The notes beneath the pieces are model-generated. The model did no database searches. It was not told where the DNA came from and was given only the letters and a program-made list of their open reading frames with translations. A program made the translations under genes and the position numbers. Below are positions 20,634 through 29,734 of a stretch of 36,347 nucleotides of DNA, piece by piece. This stretch comes from Porticoccaceae bacterium (GTDB lineage Bacteria; Pseudomonadota; Gammaproteobacteria; Pseudomonadales; Porticoccaceae). Location of the stretch: contig JABJEX010000059.1 of assembly GCA_018663035.1 (NCBI GenBank), forward strand, positions 1 through 36,347. The letters run 5' to 3'. Every line of letters starts with the position of its first letter. The stretch's first letter is position 1.

Positions 20634-21729
20634 GCCCGGCTAGTTTTTCGCGTTGTCGCGCCAAAGCCCATTGCACATGTTCGCGGACCATGGGTGATTT
20701 GTCATTAGCTCGCTTCTCGAGCTGCTCAACAATATCCACTGAGCCGCTGGCGTTGCCAAGCCCAACAGCCAGATTGCGCAGCCAGCGCTCATGGCCAATA
20801 CGGCGTATCGGCGAACCCTGTGTCTTGGCGAGAAACTCGTCTTCATTCCAGTTGAACAGACTGGTTAGGTCTGCATCCTCAAGCCCGTGTCTTGGCCGAA
20901 AGTCGTCCTCTTCGGTTGCCGAGGCAAAGCGATTCCAGGGGCAAATAATTTGACAGTCATCACAGCCAAATACTCTGTTCCCCATCATTGGCCGCAATGC
21001 TTCGGGAATCGAATCCTTACTCTCGATGGTCAAATAGGAAATACATTTTCTGGCATCCAAAACATAGGGTTCTGGAAAGGCATCGGTGGGGCAGATTTTT
21101 AAACAGGCCCTGCAGTTACCGCAACGGTCGACCTGTTGACTTTCGTCTGTGGGTAGTGGCAGGGATGTGTATATTTCACCAAGGAAGAACCAGGATCCCG
21201 CCTGATCGTTTAGGAGTAGGGTATTTTTGCCAATCCAGCCCAGCCCCGCCTGCTCGGCAAGGGGTTTTTCCATCACCGGCGCACTGTCGACAAAGGGTCG
21301 CTGGGCGAGCTGTAATTCAGGAAGCTGCTCTTGAATGCGTGTGACCAATTGAGCCAGACGCTTGCGAATCAATTTATGATAATCACGTCCTAGAGCGTAT
21401 CTGGAGATATAGGCCTTATTGTCGTCTTTCAGCACAGCAATCATATTGTTGTCAGCCAGATAATCCATACGTACAGAAATTACGCGGACAGTTTGGTCCA
21501 CTAGCTGATCGACTCTGTAGCGCTTATCACCATGCTCACCCATCCATTGCATGGATCCCTGAAAACCATCAGCTAACCATTGCTTGAGGCGCTCGGATGC
21601 CTTCTGCAGATCTGGCTCGACAATCGCCACCTGCTGAAAGCCCAGGGACGCCCCCCAGTCTTTAATCTGTTCAGCAAGTTGTTCCAGTTGCTGCGCTGTT
21701 AGATGCTGTGTAGACGGATTATCAGGCAT
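20623..21729 (-). CDS. queG: Epoxyqueuosine reductase
   Basis: A cobalamin-dependent iron-sulfur enzyme that reduces epoxyqueuosine to queuosine at the wobble position of GUN-anticodon tRNAs. The 368-residue protein has the catalytic aspartate D148 in [10 protein letters not shown], the GWIGKNT motif at 164-170, a ferredoxin-like cluster motif with C203, C206, C209 and C213 ([12 protein letters not shown]), and a second set with C256, C259 and C263 ([11 protein letters not shown]). The C-terminus contains HEAT-like helical repeats ([13 protein letters not shown], then [10 protein letters not shown]). It is transcribed away from the nnrE/nnrD gene across 56 bases, a conserved arrangement. Confidence 0.96.
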   Translation of the reverse strand: MPDNPSTQHLTAQQLEQLAEQIKDWGASLGFQQVAIVEPDLQKASERLKQWLADGFQGSMQWMGEHGDKRYRVDQLVDQTVRVISVRMDYLADNNMIAVLKDDNKAYISRYALGRDYHKLIRKRLAQLVTRIQEQLPELQLAQRPFVDSAPVMEKPLAEQAGLGWIGKNTLLLNDQAGSWFFLGEIYTSLPLPTDESQQVDRCGNCRACLKICPTDAFPEPYVLDARKCISYLTIESKDSIPEALRPMMGNRVFGCDDCQIICPWNRFASATEEDDFRPRHGLEDADLTSLFNWNEDEFLAKTQGSPIRRIGHERWLRNLAVGLGNASGSVDIVEQLEKRANDKSPMVREHVQWALARQREKLAGPKP

Positions 21730-21750
21730 GTTTTAATAGTTGTTCTGACT

Positions 21751-21756
21751 TATACT
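21751..21756 (+). promoter_or_regulatory. Candidate -10 element for the nnrDE-tsaE-amiB-mutL-miaA series
   Basis: TATACT lies 29 bases upstream of the chosen ATG in the 56-base gap between divergent queG and nnrDE, where a promoter is needed. No good -35 is placed 17 bases upstream, so this is tentative. Confidence 0.3.
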
Positions 21757-21785
21757 TGGAGCGATTTTACGGGGATAATCACTCA

Positions 21786-23318
21786 ATGTCGCACAATGAT
21801 ACAAAAGCTTTGACAAATAGTAGTCCTGCCGACGCGCTTTACAGTACTAAAACAGTGCGAGAAATGGAAAGTTTTGCCATCCATCAGCAGGGGATGGCAG
21901 GGATTGGGCTAATGCAGCGCGCTGGCAGAGCTGTATTTAAAGAGCTGCTGGACAGCTTTGGCTCACCCAGTTTACTCACAGTATTCTGCGGCGGAGGTAA
22001 TAATGCAGGTGATGGCTATGTTGTGGCTGCTTTAGCGGCCGCAAAAAAAGTACCTGTTCGAGTGATTGAGCTGGGTGAGACTGCCAAGTTGTCCGATGAT
22101 GCGCGGTTGGCTCGGCAGTTTGCTGCGCATTCTCAGGTGTCATTTTTACCTTTTAGTAATCTAGTAGATCTTGATGAGGGATTGGTTGTCGATGCACTGC
22201 TCGGCACTGGGTACAGAGGTCAGCTGCGGCCCGACTATGCTGAAGCAATCAAGTTAATTAATGCCTCTTTGCTTCCCGTGGTTGCGATTGATATTGCCTC
22301 CGGCCTCAATGCTGGTACAGGTGCAATTGAACAGCTGGCGGTACATGCTGATATGACGGTCACTTTTATCGGTGCAAAGCAGGGGCTTTTTACCGGTCAG
22401 GGCCCAGTTGTCAGTGGCGAAGTAATTTATGATTCGCTGGATGTGCCCGATGCTGTTTTTGCAGCTGTAGAACCCTCAGCTCAACTGTTAGATCTGCATA
22501 GTCTTATGGAGTGTCTGCCCGATTTAGCTATTGATATGCACAAGACTCAGCGTGGCCACAGTATGGTTATAGGCGGAGATCTGGGTTTTGGTGGGGCAGC
22601 CTGCCTTGCTGCGGAGGCGAGCCTCAAAGTAGGCTCAGGGGTGACCTCGGTAGCTACCAAACCACAGCATGTTGCCGCCATCTTGGCCCGCCAGCCTGAG
22701 ATTATGGTCTCAGGAGTGGTGTCAGGTCAGGAGCTTGAGCCTCTCTTGGATCGACCCTCCGTCCTTATCGTTGGGCCTGGCATGGGGCGCTCTCCCTGGT
22801 CAGAGCAACTGTTGCAAAAATCTTTCGCCGCGGAGCGTCCACTGGTCTTAGATGCTGATGCTCTCAATATTATTGCTGAGGGAAGAGTGACTTCTCATGC
22901 AGAAAATAACAACTGGGTACTGACACCTCATGCTGGAGAGGCGGCTGGGTTGCTTGGAATCAGTGTTGCTGAGGTACAGGCGGATCGATTTTCTGCTGTG
23001 CGACAATTGGCGGATAAATATCAGGCAGTCGTGCTGTTGAAAGGCCCTGGGACATTGATAGCTGGTCCAGGACAGATCACAAAGGTCTGCCCCTATGGTA
23101 ACCCTGCCATGGCCACCGCTGGCATGGGGGATCTTTTGAGTGGCATTATTGGCGGGCTGATTGCCCAGGGATTGGACTTACAAACGGCCACCGAATTGGG
23201 CTGCTGTCTGCATTCCTGTGCTGCAGATATGGCGGTGCAGATTCAGGGGCAAAGGGGTTTAGTGGCAACAGACTTACTGCCGCATCTGCGCAGCCTGTTA
23301 AATCAGGAATACCTGTGA
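21786..23318 (+). CDS. nnrD: Bifunctional NAD(P)HX epimerase / ADP-dependent NAD(P)HX dehydratase
   Basis: Repairs hydrated NADH and NADPH. The N-terminal YjeF_N domain (about 20-215) is the epimerase NnrE, with CGGGNNAGDGYV at 68-79. The C-terminal ribokinase-like domain (about 240-505) is the ADP-dependent dehydratase NnrD, with DADALNI, the LTPHAGEAAGLLG segment and the catalytic-loop sequence ATAGMGDLLSGI. The frame is open back to a TTG at 21756, but the ATG at 21786 is a better start: it has GGGGA about 10 bases upstream and gives a 510-residue protein of usual size. The TGA stop overlaps the tsaE GTG by four bases. Confidence 0.93.
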   Translation: MSHNDTKALTNSSPADALYSTKTVREMESFAIHQQGMAGIGLMQRAGRAVFKELLDSFGSPSLLTVFCGGGNNAGDGYVVAALAAAKKVPVRVIELGETAKLSDDARLARQFAAHSQVSFLPFSNLVDLDEGLVVDALLGTGYRGQLRPDYAEAIKLINASLLPVVAIDIASGLNAGTGAIEQLAVHADMTVTFIGAKQGLFTGQGPVVSGEVIYDSLDVPDAVFAAVEPSAQLLDLHSLMECLPDLAIDMHKTQRGHSMVIGGDLGFGGAACLAAEASLKVGSGVTSVATKPQHVAAILARQPEIMVSGVVSGQELEPLLDRPSVLIVGPGMGRSPWSEQLLQKSFAAERPLVLDADALNIIAEGRVTSHAENNNWVLTPHAGEAAGLLGISVAEVQADRFSAVRQLADKYQAVVLLKGPGTLIAGPGQITKVCPYGNPAMATAGMGDLLSGIIGGLIAQGLDLQTATELGCCLHSCAADMAVQIQGQRGLVATDLLPHLRSLLNQEYL

Positions 23319-23809
23319 CGGACATAAAAAAATCTCACAGCAGCGTAAAATTTGAATTGCTGGGTGAAGAGGCAACAGTCGCCTTGGGTGGCCAGATTGC
23401 CGATGCTATTGCGAGTATCAAAGCGCCGTTACTAATAACACTGACCGGTGACCTCGGTGCAGGAAAGACCACATTAAGCCGCGGCATTTTGCAGCGGTTG
23501 GGGCACGTTGGCGCGGTAAAGAGCCCGACCTACACGCTAATAGAGCCCTACGAGCTACCCCTGGGTGCTGTTTATCACTGTGATCTATACAGACTGGCCG
23601 ACGCCGAAGAATTAGAATATATGGGCTTCGCAGACTATTTGACCCATGCAGCCCTGTGCCTAGTTGAATGGCCAGAAAAAGGCGAGGGGTTTTTACCTAG
23701 ACCTTCAGTGGCCGTGCAAATTAGCTCATCTCAACGGGGGCGCTGTGTTACGCTAGAAGCCAATTCTGCCGAGGGCATTCATTTAATTGGCCAGCTAAAA
23801 GGTCTGTAA
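23315..23809 (+). CDS. tsaE: tRNA t6A biosynthesis ATPase
   Basis: TsaE is the ATPase partner of TsaB and TsaD in making N6-threonylcarbamoyladenosine at position 37 of ANN-decoding tRNAs. The 164-residue protein has the P-loop GDLGAGKTT at 45-53, the SPTYTLIEPY segment typical of the family, and the LVEWPEKGEGFLP motif. The start is GTG, overlapping the previous stop as GTGA, which indicates translational coupling. amiB follows after 21 bases. The order nnrD-tsaE-amiB-mutL-miaA-hfq is one of the best conserved in Gammaproteobacteria. Confidence 0.95.
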   Translation: MTDIKKSHSSVKFELLGEEATVALGGQIADAIASIKAPLLITLTGDLGAGKTTLSRGILQRLGHVGAVKSPTYTLIEPYELPLGAVYHCDLYRLADAEELEYMGFADYLTHAALCLVEWPEKGEGFLPRPSVAVQISSSQRGRCVTLEANSAEGIHLIGQLKGL

Positions 23810-23830
23810 TAGATAGGCATATTGGGTTAG

Positions 23831-25183
23831 GTGTTTAGATTGAATCTTAATGTACGGTCAATGGTAACCAGCATGCGCCCGCTAGTCAGAGTGACTGCGT
23901 TGCTGACTCTGTTCTTGGCTGACAGCCTCTTGGCAGCAGATATAGATTCGGTGCGTCTTTGGCGTGCGCCAGATCATACTAGATTAGTCTTCGATCTTAG
24001 CTCTGCGGTTGAGTACGAAAAATTTGCCCTCGAAAATCCTCGCCGCTTTGTTCTGGACCTTAAGAATACAGAGTTAAAAACCTCGTTTAAAAACTTAGAT
24101 CTCAGCAATACACCCATAGCCAATGTGCGCTATGGGGTGCGCTATAAAACTAATTTGCGGGTGGTGCTAGAACTTAAACGCTCTGTAACGCCGAAGAGTT
24201 TTTCTCTTAAACCCAACGAGCAGCATAGCCATAGACTGGTGGTAGACCTGTTTGATAAAAAGGAAGTAGTCAGTCGCTCAGTAGAAGAGGTAGTGACCCA
24301 AAAAAACCGTAAGATAGTTATTGCCATTGACGCAGGGCATGGGGGCGAAGACCCAGGTGCACTTGGACCTGGTAGAGTCAGAGAAAAAGTGGTTGTGCTG
24401 CAGATTGCCAAGCGCATTGAGAGTCTTTTCGATAACAATCCTCACTTTGATGGCGAGCTTGTGCGTTCGGGGGACTATTATTTGGCGCACCGCAAACGTT
24501 CACAAATTGCCCATGAAAAGCGTGCGGACTTTTTTGTCTCTATACATGCTGATGCCTTTACAGATCCTCGCGCGAATGGTGCATCGGTCTACGCTCTGTC
24601 AACTCAGGGTGCTACCAGTGAAGCTGCGCGCTATCTTGCCAGTAAAGAAAATCGCGCCGATCTGATTGGCGGAGCCAGCTCGTTAAGTCTTGATGATAAA
24701 GAACCGTTACTTGCCACTGTTCTGCTCGACCTCTCAATGAATGCTACTCTTGCTAGCAGTTTAGATGCTGGGAAATATGTGCTATCCAATATGGGTGCCG
24801 TGGCACGGCTGCACAAAAAGCAGGTAGAGCAAGCGGGTTTTCTCGTGCTCAAGTCGCCAGACATCCCTTCACTGCTGATTGAAACAGGCTTTATTTCTAA
24901 CCCCAAAGAGGCTCGACAGCTTAGCAGTGGGAAGTATCAGCAAAAAATAGCTGAGGCAGTATTTGACGGGCTAGTACAGTACTATGCAAAAAATCCCCCG
25001 GTGGGCACTTTAATGGCCCTTAATGCCGGCAGCTTGCAGCGTAGTCACACTATTGTTAGAGGGGACACGCTGTCTGAAATCGCAGTGCGTTACAACACCT
25101 CTGTCAGTAAAATACTGCGCCACAACAAAATGACATCAAGCAGTATTCAGGTGGGGCAGAAAATTTTAATTCCCTCCAGCTAA
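23831..25183 (+). CDS. amiB: N-acetylmuramoyl-L-alanine amidase with AMIN and LysM domains
   Basis: Periplasmic zinc amidase that removes stem peptides from septal peptidoglycan to split daughter cells. A signal peptide (VTALLTLFLADSLLA) is followed by an AMIN domain (about 37-140), which directs such enzymes to the septum. The Amidase_3 domain has zinc/catalytic residues H170 (DAGHGG), E185 (REKVV), H239 (SIHAD) and E351 (ETGFISN), and a single LysM repeat lies at about 406-448. Numbering is from the GTG at 23831. In-frame ATGs at 23861 and 23873 are equally possible; the latter gives the most typical signal peptide, so the first 10-14 codons are uncertain. mutL starts 24 bases downstream. 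Confidence 0.93.
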   Translation: MFRLNLNVRSMVTSMRPLVRVTALLTLFLADSLLAADIDSVRLWRAPDHTRLVFDLSSAVEYEKFALENPRRFVLDLKNTELKTSFKNLDLSNTPIANVRYGVRYKTNLRVVLELKRSVTPKSFSLKPNEQHSHRLVVDLFDKKEVVSRSVEEVVTQKNRKIVIAIDAGHGGEDPGALGPGRVREKVVVLQIAKRIESLFDNNPHFDGELVRSGDYYLAHRKRSQIAHEKRADFFVSIHADAFTDPRANGASVYALSTQGATSEAARYLASKENRADLIGGASSLSLDDKEPLLATVLLDLSMNATLASSLDAGKYVLSNMGAVARLHKKQVEQAGFLVLKSPDIPSLLIETGFISNPKEARQLSSGKYQQKIAEAVFDGLVQYYAKNPPVGTLMALNAGSLQRSHTIVRGDTLSEIAVRYNTSVSKILRHNKMTSSSIQVGQKILIPSS

Positions 25184-25207
25184 AACTATTTTTAAAGGCG
25201 TTACAGC

Positions 25208-27004
25208 ATGAGCAGCATTCGTATACTCAGCCCCCAACTAGCAAATCAGATCGCTGCTGGTGAAGTGGTTGAGCGCCCGGCATCAGTTCTTAAAGAATTG
25301 GTGGAAAATAGTTTGGATGCCGGTGCCCAGCGTATTGATATTGAGATAGAGCAGGGCGGCATCAAGCTCATTCGAATTCGCGACGACGGCCATGGTATCC
25401 CCGAAGATGAGCTTGCCTTGGCCCTGAGTCGTCATGCCACCAGTAAAATTGACAACCTAGAAGATTTAGAAGCTGTGGCCACCCTGGGATTTCGCGGTGA
25501 GGCACTGGCCAGTATAGCCTCGGTATCAAAATTAGCGCTGACCTCTAACACAGGTGCTAGCAGCGGTTGGCGAGCTGTATCGGAGGGACGTGATATGGAG
25601 GTCGAGTTGCAGCCGGCCGCCCACCCTAAGGGCACCAGTGTTGAAGTTCGTGATCTATTCTTTAATACGCCGGCGCGCCGTAAGTTTTTGCGCGCTGAAG
25701 GCACAGAATACAATCGCATAGACGACAGCATTAAAAAGCTGGCCCTAAGTCGCATGGATATTGCATTTAGCCTGCGACATAACCAGCGCGCCCAGCTGAA
25801 TCTGCGTCCCGCCATCAGCCTACTGGAACAGGAAAAGCGTGTCGCAGATATCTGTGGCCCAGCCTTTATGCAGCAGGCGCTCTATGTGGATAATGACAGA
25901 TCTAGCATTCGGCTCTGGGGCTGGATGGGTCTGCCAACATTTAATCGCAGCCAAGCTGATTTGCAGCACTTTTTTGTCAACGGCCGTTGTATTCGCGACA
26001 AGGTGGTTGCTCATGCGATTCGTCAGGCCTATCAAGATGTTTTGTATCATGGCCGGCATCCCGCCTATGTGCTTTTTCTAGAGATCGAACCCGCAGATGT
26101 AGATGTCAATGTGCACCCAACAAAGCATGAGGTACGATTTCGCGATAGTCGATCTATTCATGGATTTGTCTACGGCACACTCAATAAAGCACTGGCTCAG
26201 GATAGACCGCAGGACCATCTCCAGAGCAGCGAGTCTGTAGTGCCGACCGAGCAATGGCAGCCTAGCCAATCAGCGATATCGTTTTCTAGTGCCCCAGTGC
26301 AGGGGCCAGGTCATACAAATTTTGGACAGTTTCCAGCTCCAAGTCAGGGCTCGGTCAACAGCCCAATGGCAGCTTATCAGGGGCTGTATGCTACAGAGAT
26401 ACCTGAGCAGCAGGATGAAATTCCACCAATGGGCTTTGCCATTGCACAGCTCAAGGGGATTTATATCCTTGCGGAGAATGCTCAGGGGCTGATTGTCGTG
26501 GATATGCATGCGGCCCATGAGCGAATTACCTATGAGCGCATGAAGACGGCCTTTGATGATCAGGGGCTGGTATCTCAGCCTCTGCTTGTGCCGGAGAGTC
26601 TTGCGGTCAGTGAGCGCGAAGCTGAGGTGGCAGATAAAAATACTGAAATTTTCCAGCAGCTGGGGTTTGTTATTGAACGTGCCGCTGCAGAGAGCATTAT
26701 AGTGCGTGAGATTCCGGCCATCCTTCGAGGCTCAGAAGTCGAGGGGCTATTGCGAGATGTAATTTCGGATCTGCTCATGCATGGCACATCAGAGCGAATC
26801 CGCAATCATATTAATGAAATTCTCTCGACCATGGCCTGCCACGGCTCTGTGCGTGCCAATCGCAAGCTCAGCATCCCAGAAATGAATGCGCTGCTTCGCG
26901 ATATGGAAGCTACAGAACGCAGTGGGCAGTGCAACCATGGTCGTCCCACCTGGTCGCAACTGACCCTCGAAGAACTCGATAAATTGTTTTTGCGCGGCAG
27001 ATGA
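25208..27004 (+). CDS. mutL: DNA mismatch repair protein MutL (endonuclease-motif type)
   Basis: MutL couples mismatch recognition by MutS to strand incision. The 598-residue protein has an N-terminal GHKL ATPase with [12 protein letters not shown] (29-40), DDGHGI (59-64) and GFRGEAL (94-100), a mid region with [12 protein letters not shown], a variable linker (about 335-410) and a C-terminal dimerisation domain. That domain carries [12 protein letters not shown] at 432-443, fitting the DxHAx2Ex4E metal-binding endonuclease motif, together with [12 protein letters not shown] and C575 in CNHGRPT. E. coli MutL lacks these residues and relies on MutH; this one probably nicks DNA itself. The TGA stop overlaps the miaA start (ATGA). 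Confidence 0.97.
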   Translation: MSSIRILSPQLANQIAAGEVVERPASVLKELVENSLDAGAQRIDIEIEQGGIKLIRIRDDGHGIPEDELALALSRHATSKIDNLEDLEAVATLGFRGEALASIASVSKLALTSNTGASSGWRAVSEGRDMEVELQPAAHPKGTSVEVRDLFFNTPARRKFLRAEGTEYNRIDDSIKKLALSRMDIAFSLRHNQRAQLNLRPAISLLEQEKRVADICGPAFMQQALYVDNDRSSIRLWGWMGLPTFNRSQADLQHFFVNGRCIRDKVVAHAIRQAYQDVLYHGRHPAYVLFLEIEPADVDVNVHPTKHEVRFRDSRSIHGFVYGTLNKALAQDRPQDHLQSSESVVPTEQWQPSQSAISFSSAPVQGPGHTNFGQFPAPSQGSVNSPMAAYQGLYATEIPEQQDEIPPMGFAIAQLKGIYILAENAQGLIVVDMHAAHERITYERMKTAFDDQGLVSQPLLVPESLAVSEREAEVADKNTEIFQQLGFVIERAAAESIIVREIPAILRGSEVEGLLRDVISDLLMHGTSERIRNHINEILSTMACHGSVRANRKLSIPEMNALLRDMEATERSGQCNHGRPTWSQLTLEELDKLFLRGR

Positions 27005-27957
27005 ATAATCCTCAGACTGAATTACCCCGGGCGATTTTTATTATGGGCCCAACGGCCAGCGGAAAAACTGCGCTGGCGATTGAGTTGAGCAGGCATTTGC
27101 CCGTTGAGTTAATCAATGTGGATTCGGCTCAGGTCTATCGCCAACTGGATATAGGCAGTGCCAAACCCGATGCTCAGACTTTAGAGATTGCCCCTCATCG
27201 ACTGTTAAATATTCGCGATCCACAGCAGGGCTACACAGCGGCGGATTTTCTTGTAGATGCAAAAGCCGAAATGGCTAGCATAGTTGCTGCGGGTAAAATT
27301 CCTCTGCTGGTTGGTGGCAGCATGATGTATTTTAAAATACTGCTCGAAGGGCTATCAGATCTGCCAGAGGCTAACCAAGAAATCCGTGACCAGCTAGAGC
27401 GGCGCGCCGAGGCTGAGGGCTGGCCAAGTCTCTATTTAGAGTTGCAAAAAGTTGATCCTGATACTGCCGCGCGCCTGCATCCCAATCACTCTCAGCGCAT
27501 TCAGCGCGCGCTAGAAGTCTACCTGCTAACCGGCAAGCCTATGTCATCGTTGCAGGGGGCCTCTCAAGGCGGTTTGCAAGACCAGTACCTCATCTCCCAG
27601 TTTTCACTGCTACCGCAGAACCGAAATCTATTACATCGTCGTATAGAGCATAGATTCAAGCAAATGATGGAACAGGGGTTTGAGCAGGAAGTCAAAAACC
27701 TCTACCAGAGGGGCGATCTGCACGTAGGTTTGCCCGCTGTCCGATCTGTTGGCTATCGCCAGTTATGGGATTATTGTGCTGGTGAATGCACCCTAGAAGA
27801 GGCAGTAGAGAAGGGGATTATTGCGACCAGGCAGCTAGCCAAACGACAAATAACCTGGCTGCGAAATTGGCCTCAGGCTATTGAGATAGCCATAGATAAT
27901 AAAACTGAGTATTTATCTACAGAAGATATCTGCAATCAGTGCTTGAAAATGTTATGA
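27001..27957 (+). CDS. miaA: tRNA dimethylallyltransferase
   Basis: Transfers a dimethylallyl group to N6 of A37 in tRNAs that read codons starting with U, improving decoding and affecting frameshifting. The 318-residue protein has the P-loop GPTASGKT at 16-23, the [16 protein letters not shown] motif starting at 41, [18 protein letters not shown], and a late family motif including [14 protein letters not shown]. Length is standard. The ATG overlaps the mutL stop by four bases. hfq follows 127 bases later with its own promoter-like elements. Confidence 0.96.
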   Translation: MNNPQTELPRAIFIMGPTASGKTALAIELSRHLPVELINVDSAQVYRQLDIGSAKPDAQTLEIAPHRLLNIRDPQQGYTAADFLVDAKAEMASIVAAGKIPLLVGGSMMYFKILLEGLSDLPEANQEIRDQLERRAEAEGWPSLYLELQKVDPDTAARLHPNHSQRIQRALEVYLLTGKPMSSLQGASQGGLQDQYLISQFSLLPQNRNLLHRRIEHRFKQMMEQGFEQEVKNLYQRGDLHVGLPAVRSVGYRQLWDYCAGECTLEEAVEKGIIATRQLAKRQITWLRNWPQAIEIAIDNKTEYLSTEDICNQCLKML

Positions 27958-27972
27958 GCCGCGCCCATATAC

Positions 27973-27978
27973 TATAAT
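27973..27978 (+). promoter_or_regulatory. Candidate -10 element for hfq
   Basis: A perfect TATAAT lies 16 bases after the miaA stop and 106 bases before the hfq ATG. No well-spaced -35 is seen: TTGAAA at 27943 is 24 bases away. Hfq genes commonly have promoters in or just after miaA, so a start here is plausible and would give a leader of about 100 bases. Confidence 0.4.
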
Positions 27979-28004
27979 AGGGGCAGGAGTTGTTTTTGCT
28001 CTTA

Positions 28005-28050
28005 GGTGGTCCGCAATCCCACCACAATATTTGCTGTGACGATTACAGCA
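28005..28050 (+). other. Two leader hairpins upstream of hfq
   Basis: The first pairs GGTGG (28005-28009) with CCACC (28019-28023), with an alternative register GTGGT/ACCAC. The second pairs TGCTGT (28032-28037) with ACAGCA (28045-28050) around a seven-base loop. Neither is followed by a T run. They precede the strong ribosome binding site AAGGAG (28072-28077). E. coli Hfq represses its own mRNA by binding the leader; these structures are candidates for the same role here. Confidence 0.45.
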
Positions 28051-28084
28051 CCCATTGAAATTTCAATAATTAAGGAGTAGTTAA

Positions 28085-28378
28085 ATGTCAAAAGGGCATA
28101 ACCTACAAGACCCTTTTCTGAATGTCCTAAGAAAAGAGCGTATTCCAGTTTCTATTTTTCTGGTCAATGGTATCAAGCTGCAGGGCCAGGTTGAATCGTT
28201 TGACCAGTTTGTCGTGCTGCTAAAAAATACCGTCAGCCAGATGGTATACAAGCATGCCATCTCCACAGTGGTCCCATCCCGTGCTGTGCGGTTGCCTACT
28301 AGCAATGCTGCTGGTGGTCAATCTGACGGTGATTATATTGCTGATGACGCCGGTAACTACGGCGGCGATAATTACTAA
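28085..28378 (+). CDS. hfq: RNA chaperone Hfq
   Basis: A homohexameric Sm-like protein that pairs small RNAs with target mRNAs. The 97-residue protein has the conserved core (1-70) with [17 protein letters not shown], including Q8 for proximal-face uridine binding, and the Sm2 motif with Y55, K56 and H57 (MVYKHAIS). The tail after residue 70 is short, glycine- and aspartate-rich and acidic. The ATG has a strong AAGGAG site eight bases upstream. hflX begins five bases after the stop, so hfq-hflX are certainly cotranscribed. Confidence 0.98.
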   Translation: MSKGHNLQDPFLNVLRKERIPVSIFLVNGIKLQGQVESFDQFVVLLKNTVSQMVYKHAISTVVPSRAVRLPTSNAAGGQSDGDYIADDAGNYGGDNY

Positions 28379-28383
28379 AGAGA

Positions 28384-29679
28384 GTGTCATTATTTTTTGA
28401 ACGCCCTGATTTTGGCGAACGTGCGGTTCTGGTTCACCTCAAGCTCAACAGTGAAACTGAACCTGAAGATCCAAGGGAATTTGAAGAGTTGGTGCTCTCT
28501 GCCGGTGGTGATCCAGTTGAGTTTTTAACTGGATCCAGATCATCCCCCCATGCCAAATATTTCGTTGGAACAGGTAAGCTAGAAGAGATAGGTAGCACAG
28601 TAAGACGCTGTGATGCCGAGCTAGTTATTTTTAACCACAATCTCTCGCCCAGCCAAGAGCGCAACCTTGAGGCTGAGCTGAAGTGTCGTGTGTTAGATAG
28701 GACTGGTCTTATCCTAGATATCTTTGCCCAGCGTGCGCGCACGCACGAAGGAAAGCTTCAGGTAGAGTTGGCGCAGCTTCAACATCTGTCCTCGCGATTG
28801 GTGCGTGGCTGGACTCACCTAGACAGAGAGAAGGGCGGTATTGGTATGCGTGGGCCCGGTGAGACTCAGTTAGAGTCCGACCGACGCATGGTGAGAGAGC
28901 GAATTCAGACGATCAAAAAGCGTCTTGAAAAAGTGCGCAAACAGCGCGATCAAAATCGTCGCTCTAGGGATAAAGCAGATATACCCACAGTCTCTCTGGT
29001 GGGCTACACCAACGCGGGCAAGTCTACGCTGTTTAATAAGCTAACACAGTCTGATGTGTTTGCCGCGGACCAACTGTTTGCAACTCTGGATCCGACTATG
29101 AGGCGTCTAGACGTCCCGGAACAGGGCCCAGTCATCTTTGCAGATACTGTAGGCTTTATAAGCCATTTACCCCATCGTTTGGTGGATGCCTTCAGGGCGA
29201 CGCTAGAAGAGGCAGCCTCTGCAACTCTGCTGTTACATATTGTTGATGCCGCGGCGGAAGATCGCGCGGTAAATATAGAACGAGTCGGGGATGTATTGAA
29301 GGAAATAGAGGCTAATGACTTGCCAACGCTGATGGTTTACAACAAGATTGACCTGTTGGCTGATGCTCAGCCCCGTATAGATCGCAACGCAGAAGGTAAG
29401 CCTGAGGCCGTTTGGCTTTCAGCGTTGACAGTTGACGGGCTGGATTTACTTCTCCAGGCAGTGATAGAGAGTCTGCCGGGGGTGATGGTACACAGGCATT
29501 TGAAGTTACAGCCGAATCAGGGTGCCTTTAGGGCAGCGCTCTACGGGCAAAAAGCAGTGTTGGCTGAGCAGGTTGATGAGCAGGGTGCTATAAATTTGGA
29601 AATAAAGCTGGCGGAGAGCGATTATCTCCGTCTACTTAAAGCTTCGGGGTTGAAATCTGACGAATTGGTCTCATTGTAA
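28384..29679 (+). CDS. hflX: Ribosome-splitting GTPase HflX
   Basis: HflX is an Obg-related GTPase that binds 50S and rescues stalled ribosomes after heat shock by splitting 70S. The 431-residue protein has an N-terminal nucleotide-binding-like domain, a helical hairpin rich in charged residues (about 120-195, with GPGETQLESDRR), G1 GYTNAGKST at 207-215, G3 DTVGF at 254-258, G4 NKID at 320-323 and a C-terminal domain. The start is GTG at 28384, preceded by AAGAGAG, five bases after hfq. No frame disruption was seen. Confidence 0.96.
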   Translation: MSLFFERPDFGERAVLVHLKLNSETEPEDPREFEELVLSAGGDPVEFLTGSRSSPHAKYFVGTGKLEEIGSTVRRCDAELVIFNHNLSPSQERNLEAELKCRVLDRTGLILDIFAQRARTHEGKLQVELAQLQHLSSRLVRGWTHLDREKGGIGMRGPGETQLESDRRMVRERIQTIKKRLEKVRKQRDQNRRSRDKADIPTVSLVGYTNAGKSTLFNKLTQSDVFAADQLFATLDPTMRRLDVPEQGPVIFADTVGFISHLPHRLVDAFRATLEEAASATLLLHIVDAAAEDRAVNIERVGDVLKEIEANDLPTLMVYNKIDLLADAQPRIDRNAEGKPEAVWLSALTVDGLDLLLQAVIESLPGVMVHRHLKLQPNQGAFRAALYGQKAVLAEQVDEQGAINLEIKLAESDYLRLLKASGLKSDELVSL

Positions 29680-29734
29680 CTAGAGCCCAATAGCTTAACC
29701 CAGACAACGATTAACTAAACTTTTGGAGAACAGT

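Noticed and set aside
21756-21785. TTG start for nnrDE adding ten residues
   Set aside because: The downstream ATG at 21786 has a better ribosome binding site and the added residues are not family-like; the TTG also overlaps a probable -10 element.
24142-24438. Long antisense frames within amiB, gltB, gltD and mutL
   Set aside because: They mirror the codon structure of the sense genes, have serine/arginine/leucine-rich shadow composition and no domain signature.
29723-29734. TTG start for hflK
   Set aside because: The TTG is part of the Shine-Dalgarno region (TTTTGGAG) that serves the ATG at 29735, and HflK proteins begin with the MAWN sequence.
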